From positions 1,032,879 to 1,096,878 of the forward strand of contig NZ_SGWQ01000001.1 of the NCBI RefSeq assembly GCF_004216555.1: a stretch of 64,000 nt of DNA. Direction: 5' to 3'. A model generated the notes under the pieces. It had not been told where the DNA came from, made no database searches, and was given only the letters and a program-made list of their open reading frames with translations. Numbering within the stretch: position 1 is the stretch's first letter; the number at the start of each line of letters is the position of its first letter. A program made the translations under genes and the position numbers. Shown piece by piece: positions 59,968-64,000 of the stretch. The DNA comes from Herbihabitans rhizosphaerae. Lineage in GTDB: Bacteria > Actinomycetota > Actinomycetes > Mycobacteriales > Pseudonocardiaceae.

Positions 59968-61158
59968 CTACTCGGCCGGTGCGATCGTGCCGGCCACCTC
60001 GGCGAGCCCGACGACCGAAGCGTTCGCGCCCGGCGCGGTCGCGGTGATCACCACGCTGTCGCCGTCCTCCAGGAACGTGCGCTGGGTGCCGCCCACGTCG
60101 ATCGGCTCCTTGCCGCCCCAGGACAGCTCCAGGAACGAGCCCCACTGCTGGCGCTCCGGGCCGGAGACCGTGCCGGAGCCGAACAGGTCGCCGGGGCGGA
60201 CGGTGGCGCCGTTGACCGTCATGTGCGCGAGCTGCTGCGCACACGAGTACGACATCTCCTTGAACGGCGGTGTGGACACCAGCGCGCCGTTCCAGTGGAC
60301 CTCCAGCCGCAGGTCCAGGCCGCACGGCTGCTTCTCCAGCAGGTAGTCCATCCGGGTGTGGCCGGGGTCGGGAACGTCCACCCTCGCGGCGTCGAACGCC
60401 TCCAACGGAGTCACCCACGCGGAGATCGAGGTGGCGAACGACTTGCCGAGGAACGGGCCGAGCGGCTGCGCCTCCCAGCCCTGGATGTCGCGCGCCGACC
60501 AGTCGTTGAGCAGCACCACACCGAACACGTGCTGGTCAGCGTCCGAAGTGGACACTCGGGAGGCGACCGGCCCGCCGCACACGAAACCGACCTCGGCCTC
60601 GATGTCCAGCCGCGCGCTCGGGCCGAACTTGGGGCCGTCGCTCCCCCGCCGCTGGCCGTGCGGGCGGCGAATCTCGGTACCGGACACGAAGACCGTGCCG
60701 GACCGCCCGTGGTACCCGACCGGCAGGTGGGTCCAGTTGGGCAGCAGCGGCTCGCCATCCGGGCGGAAGATCCGGCCGGCGTTCTCCGCGTGATAGCGCG
60801 AGGAGTAGAAGTCCACGTAGTCGCCGACCCGGAACGGCAGCACGGTGTCCACAGTGGACAGTGGAACGAGCGTGGCGCCGTCCGGTGCGGTGTCCGCGGT
60901 GACGATCTCGGTCAGCCGCGCGCGCAGCTCCGTCCATTGCGTGTGACCGGCGGCCAGCAGGGTGTCCAGCGAGTCGCCGGACACCAGCGCGGCCAACCGC
61001 TCACCGAGCGACGCGGCCAGCGGCGCCAGCGGCAGCGCGTGATCGCCGACGCGCACCGCGACCTCCTGCCGGCCGGCCGCGGTGATCACTCCGTAGGGCA
61101 GCGTTTGCGGCCCGAACGGTTTGGACGTGTCGAACTCGGGATCGTCGATCCAGCTCAC
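59968..61158 (-). CDS. fahA: Fumarylacetoacetase
   Basis: 396 residues: N-terminal SH3-like domain, then the FAH fold with YHGRSGTVFVSGTEIRRPHGQ, GFVCGG, LLNDWSARDIQGWEAQPLGPFLGKSF and a metal site. It splits fumarylacetoacetate into fumarate and acetoacetate, the last step of tyrosine/phenylalanine breakdown. GTG 61158 overlaps the upstream stop (GTGA). Confidence 0.95.
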   Translation of the reverse strand: MSWIDDPEFDTSKPFGPQTLPYGVITAAGRQEVAVRVGDHALPLAPLAASLGERLAALVSGDSLDTLLAAGHTQWTELRARLTEIVTADTAPDGATLVPLSTVDTVLPFRVGDYVDFYSSRYHAENAGRIFRPDGEPLLPNWTHLPVGYHGRSGTVFVSGTEIRRPHGQRRGSDGPKFGPSARLDIEAEVGFVCGGPVASRVSTSDADQHVFGVVLLNDWSARDIQGWEAQPLGPFLGKSFATSISAWVTPLEAFDAARVDVPDPGHTRMDYLLEKQPCGLDLRLEVHWNGALVSTPPFKEMSYSCAQQLAHMTVNGATVRPGDLFGSGTVSGPERQQWGSFLELSWGGKEPIDVGGTQRTFLEDGDSVVITATAPGANASVVGLAEVAGTIAPAE

Positions 61159-62042
61159 AGCAGACCGAGCCCTTCCAGGTCGTCGACGGGCTCGCGCAGG
61201 GAGCACGAACCGTAGGAGGCGAACACGCCACGCACCGCCTTGGCGGCCGGGTCGGACATGGCCGCGGCCTCCTCGGCGAGCACCTTGCCGTCCTCGTTGC
61301 CCAGCGCCTCGCGCACGTCCCGGCCGGAGATCGCGCGGGCGGTGGCCACGAGCAGGTTGAGGAAACCGTGGTGGGTGAAGCCGGTCTCGGAGTCGGTGTG
61401 CCGCACGGCGTTGTGCAGGCCGGCGGTCGCCTTGAACGCCGCGGGGCCGTTGCTGCCGCCGCCGCTGATCACCGCGAGGAAGTCGGCGACCTCGTCGACC
61501 GACGGGAACGCCTCGTGGCTCACGCCGCCGCAGCGGATCTTGGGCACGCTGCCGTGCTCGACCACCCGGCGGATGCCCTCCAGCCACTCGGCGCCACCGC
61601 GCCGGGGCTCGACCACCCGGATGACGTCCTCCGGCACGAACTCCGACACCCGCTCAAGCCACACGTCGTCCACGTCGGCCGGCGCGGGCATCTCGACCAT
61701 GCGCAGGGTCAACAGTTCGGTGCGCGACTCCACGATCGACAACGCCTTCGGGACGCCGCCGAGCCCGGTGTCGATCACCAGGGACAGCTCGACCGGTTCG
61801 GTCGGCCGAACCTTGATCAACTCGGTGATCAGCTCGGGCAGTCGCGAGGCGGTGCACAGGAACACACCGAGTACCGCGGCGTGTTGGCCGTCGCGTTCCG
61901 CCAGGTGGGTGCGGATGGCGTCCGGCATCGCGGCGTTGCCCGGCGGGAACAGCGCCGCGTCGTCGACTAGCCGTGCGAACAGTGGTGGGACGCCCCTTGG
62001 ATCGGGGGGAGTGAGCTCTGCGGCGCTTGACACGGCTGACAC
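61155..62042 (-). CDS. Unknown protein in the homogentisate cluster
   Basis: 295 residues with no recognised name. It looks like an alpha/beta protein: LVDDAALFPPGNAAMPDAI near the start, VPKIRCGG near 195 and FKATAGLHNAVRHTD near 225. A TIM-barrel enolase-like layout is possible. It is placed between hmgA and fahA with translational coupling to fahA (GTGA). No maleylacetoacetate isomerase gene is in the window, so this gene may fill that step, but I cannot show it. GTG 62042 is the chosen start. Confidence 0.8.
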   Translation of the reverse strand: MSAVSSAAELTPPDPRGVPPLFARLVDDAALFPPGNAAMPDAIRTHLAERDGQHAAVLGVFLCTASRLPELITELIKVRPTEPVELSLVIDTGLGGVPKALSIVESRTELLTLRMVEMPAPADVDDVWLERVSEFVPEDVIRVVEPRRGGAEWLEGIRRVVEHGSVPKIRCGGVSHEAFPSVDEVADFLAVISGGGSNGPAAFKATAGLHNAVRHTDSETGFTHHGFLNLLVATARAISGRDVREALGNEDGKVLAEEAAAMSDPAAKAVRGVFASYGSCSLREPVDDLEGLGLL

Positions 62043-62072
62043 GCTAGTAGCATACCGGCAGCCGAACAAAGA

Positions 62073-62089
62073 TGTCCGATAGTCGGACA
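62073..62089. promoter_or_regulatory. IclR-type operator candidate
   Basis: TGTCCGA-TAG-TCGGACA is a perfect 17-bp palindrome between the divergent hmgA and unknown gene, 25 bp before the hmgA start. It could be the site for the nearby IclR regulator. Confidence 0.6.
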
Positions 62090-62113
62090 CTCGTGAGGAG
62101 CACTGAGGGAGCA

Positions 62114-63301
62114 ATGCCCTACTACCGCCGCGTCGGGGAGATCCCCCGGAAGAGGCACACGCAGTTCCGCTCACCGGCGGGTGCCCTGTACGCCGAGGAG
62201 CTGATGGGCGTCGAGGGTTTCTCCTCCGACTCCGCCCTGCTCTACCACCGCCACCTGCCGACGGCGATCGTGAACTCCGAGGTCATGGAGGACTTTCGCG
62301 GCGAGCTGGTGCCGAACCACCCGTTGAAGCCGCGCGCGTTCAAGACCCAGGACCTCACATGGACGTCACCCACTGAGGTGAATGGGGTAACCGGTCGGCG
62401 GACGCTGTTCGGGAACAACGACGTGGTGATCAGTTTCGCGGTCGCCACCACGCCCAGCCCGCTGTACCGCAACGCGGTCGGCGACGAGCTGATCTACGTG
62501 CAGTCCGGCAGCGGCACGTTCGAGACGATCTACGGCTCGCTGGCGGTTGGCGAGGGTGACTACATCGTGCTGCCGACGTCCACCACGTATCGCGTGGTGC
62601 CGACGTCGGAGGAGCTGCGGCTGTACGCGATGGAGGCGACCGGGCACATCGCGCCGCCCAAGCGGTACCTGTCGACCAAGGGCCAGTTCCTGGAGCACGC
62701 GCCGTACTGCGAGCGGGATCTTCGTGGGCCCGGGGAGCCGATGCTGGTCGATGACGAGGGTGACGTCGAGGTGATCGTGCGGCATCGCGCTGGTTTGACC
62801 AGGCTGACTTACGATCATCATCCGTTCGACGTGGTGGGCTGGGACGGGTGCCTGTATCCGTGGGTTTTCAATATTCACGACTTCGAGCCGATCACTGGGC
62901 GGATTCACCAGCCGCCGCCGGTGCACCAGACGTTCGAGGGGCCGAACTTCGTGGTCTGCTCGTTCTGTCCTCGTAAATTGGACTATCACCCGGAGGCTGT
63001 TCCCATTCCGTACAACCACGCGAATGTGGACTCTGACGAGTTGATGTTCTATGTGGCTGGGGAGTATGGGGCTCGGAAGGGTAGTGGGATCGATATCGGC
63101 TCTCTTTCGTTGCATCCTTCTGGGGTGACGCATGGGCCGGCTCCGGGGGCGGCTGAGGCGTCGCTCGGGGCGCAGGAGTCGAACGAGATGGCCGTCATGG
63201 TGGACACGTTCCGGCCGCTTCACCTGGGTGAGGCCGCTCTTGGGAGTGAGGACAAGCGGTACACGTGGTCGTGGGCTCGGCGCGGGCCGGACTGGGTGTA
63301 G
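62114..63301 (+). CDS. hmgA: Homogentisate 1,2-dioxygenase
   Basis: 395 residues of the cupin-type HmgA, somewhat shorter than the 430-residue Pseudomonas enzyme. FVVCSFCPRKLDYHPEAVPIPYNHANVDSDELMFY contains the iron-binding His/Glu, and SLHPSGVTHGPAPG supplies the other His. It opens the ring of homogentisate to maleylacetoacetate with Fe(II) and O2. The codon use in its last 300 bp (62850-63300) is visibly less GC-rich in third positions. Confidence 0.94.
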   Translation: MPYYRRVGEIPRKRHTQFRSPAGALYAEELMGVEGFSSDSALLYHRHLPTAIVNSEVMEDFRGELVPNHPLKPRAFKTQDLTWTSPTEVNGVTGRRTLFGNNDVVISFAVATTPSPLYRNAVGDELIYVQSGSGTFETIYGSLAVGEGDYIVLPTSTTYRVVPTSEELRLYAMEATGHIAPPKRYLSTKGQFLEHAPYCERDLRGPGEPMLVDDEGDVEVIVRHRAGLTRLTYDHHPFDVVGWDGCLYPWVFNIHDFEPITGRIHQPPPVHQTFEGPNFVVCSFCPRKLDYHPEAVPIPYNHANVDSDELMFYVAGEYGARKGSGIDIGSLSLHPSGVTHGPAPGAAEASLGAQESNEMAVMVDTFRPLHLGEAALGSEDKRYTWSWARRGPDWV

Positions 63302-63303
63302 TT

Positions 63304-63340
63304 CGCGAGTTCCGCGCTGTGCGTCGGTGTGTCCCGCGCT
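63304..63340. repeat. Diverged half-copy of the 24845 palindrome
   Basis: CGCGAGTtCCGCGCTG ... CGGTGtGTCCCGCGCT follows the left half of the 24845 element with about 80% identity. It begins 3 bp after hmgA and may end that transcript with the large palindrome beyond it. Confidence 0.5.
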
Positions 63341-63367
63341 GTGCTTCGGCGTGGGGGTGGCTCTTGG

Positions 63368-63538
63368 GGTGTGGCGGCGCGGAATTGTGCGGGCCGATTC
63401 TCACAAGTCAAGGGCGCCTACGGCGTCGCTACGCGACTCGCTTCGCTCGCCCTGGACTTGTGAGCCTCGATCGGCCCTAAAAGGCTGGCGCTACGGGCAG
63501 GCTCCGCCTGCCTTTTGCCCGTACCGCGCCGCCACACC
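63368..63538. repeat. 171-bp nested palindrome
   Basis: Three sets of arms nest: GGTGTGGCGGCGCGG/CCGCGCCGCCACACC (63368-63382 with 63524-63538, perfect), GGGCCGAT/ATCGGCCC (63391-63398 with 63470-63477) and CTCACAAGTC-AGGGCG/CGCCCTGGACTTGTGAG (63400-63416 with 63448-63464). A separate GGCAGG/CCTGCC hairpin is in the right half. It can fold as a cruciform or a long RNA and lies just before the DUF222/HNH gene. No gene is visible in 63302-63592. Confidence 0.75.
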
Positions 63539-63592
63539 TTTCTGCTTTTGATTCACCCCATAGTGGTCGACCTTTTTCGGTAGAATCGAGGT

Positions 63593-64000
63593 ATGAGGGG
63601 ACAACAACTAATCGACGAGCTACGGGCTCGCGAAACCCACATTCGACAACTCGAATACGAGCGACTTCAACTCGTCCACGAAATCCATCAGCAAGGCATC
63701 GCAAAAGAAATGGGCGCCTACTCCACATCGTCATTCCTGCGCGACACCGTCCGGATCACACCCGCCGACGCACGACGACGCGTCGCGGACGCCAACGCGT
63801 TGTTCGGATCGACCACACTCACCGGACAACCCATCGAAGCACAGCTACCCGTCGCAGCGCAGGCACTCGCCGCTGGGGCGATCAGCCGCGACCACGTGCA
63901 GGTCGTGCGCACCACGATCGACACACTCCCCGACGAGCATCACGTCGACGTCGAGCAACTTCTCGTGGACGAAGCCGAACGCTTCGACCCCGTGAAACTC
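63593..64000 (+). CDS. DUF222/13E12-repeat HNH endonuclease-like protein (partial)
   Basis: The first 136 codons are in the window; the frame continues past 64000. The sequence MRGQQLIDELRARETHI ... STSSFLRDTVRITPADARRRVADANAL ... LPVAAQALAAGAISRDHVQVV is the N-terminal DUF222 domain of the actinobacterial 13E12 family, which usually ends in an HNH nuclease domain (not yet seen here). These genes are repeated and recombination-prone in actinomycetes. Start ATG 63593. Confidence 0.85.
   Translation, partial: MRGQQLIDELRARETHIRQLEYERLQLVHEIHQQGIAKEMGAYSTSSFLRDTVRITPADARRRVADANALFGSTTLTGQPIEAQLPVAAQALAAGAISRDHVQVVRTTIDTLPDEHHVDVEQLLVDEAERFDPVKL

Overview
The window is high-GC (about 70%) actinomycete chromosome. 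GTG starts are common, many genes overlap by 4 bp (ATGA or GTGA), and it carries a Scr1/DUF397 regulator pair, a ShbA-like sigma factor, a septum-formation protein, a fused CydDC and a DUF222/13E12 HNH gene at the right edge. Together these suggest Pseudonocardiales, possibly near Amycolatopsis; the genus cannot be fixed from sequence alone. I saw no rRNA, tRNA or CRISPR.

Layout. 1-6 kb: divergent cell-surface sugar cluster (LpxA-like acyltransferase and LPG-synthase-type membrane protein on the minus strand; DegT aminotransferase, Gfo/Idh/MocA dehydrogenase, GT2 transferase and LhgO oxidase on the plus strand). 6-10 kb: carboxylesterase divergent from MerR/thioredoxin, then serS. 10-15 kb: half-size MFS protein, haloalkane dehalogenase, a YjfL/YjfC/YjfM-like trio, septum-formation protein and a zincin. 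15-25 kb: macrolide-type glycosyltransferase, DUF885 hydrolase, secreted S15 peptidase, RtcB, a lower-GC DUF5655 nuclease-like gene, then AurF oxygenase/beta-barrel/MazG. 25-30 kb: ShbA-like sigma factor, tandem secreted serine proteases with a collapsed copy between them, a frameshifted arylamine N-acetyltransferase and a DUF1851 protein. 30-39 kb: ABC exporter operon ending in a small HTH gene, Scr1/DUF397 and Cys-rich small proteins, an internally deleted aldo/keto reductase and a DrrAB-type exporter. 39-46 kb: pheA with a phosphatase, macro-domain protein, Hsp20 under a CIRCE element, GNAT, coaA and a LysR/SDR divergent pair. 46-55 kb: DevR-like response regulator, SpoU methyltransferase and the cydA-cydB-cydDC-histidine kinase operon with a DevR-box-like palindrome upstream. 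55-64 kb: MFS remnant, yybP-ykoY-type Mn riboswitch with a GDT1 transporter, lipase-P450 pair, lipoprotein, IclR, the homogentisate module (fahA, unknown gene, hmgA) and the start of a DUF222/HNH gene.

A second layer is a set of dispersed non-coding repeats: a 160-bp element present twice at 159/160 identity in opposite orientations (15285 and 29856) with a diverged relative inside the cydDC linker; a 57-bp terminator-linked repeat (8388 and 42750); ~100-bp repeats at 46178 and 55209; 35-bp repeats at 41511 and 54772; nested palindromes at 24845 and 63368; and an abundant GTCCACWGTGGAC palindrome inside genes. Several sit exactly between convergent genes. Decay is visible at five loci (serine protease remnant, N-acetyltransferase, aldo/keto reductase, two MFS genes).
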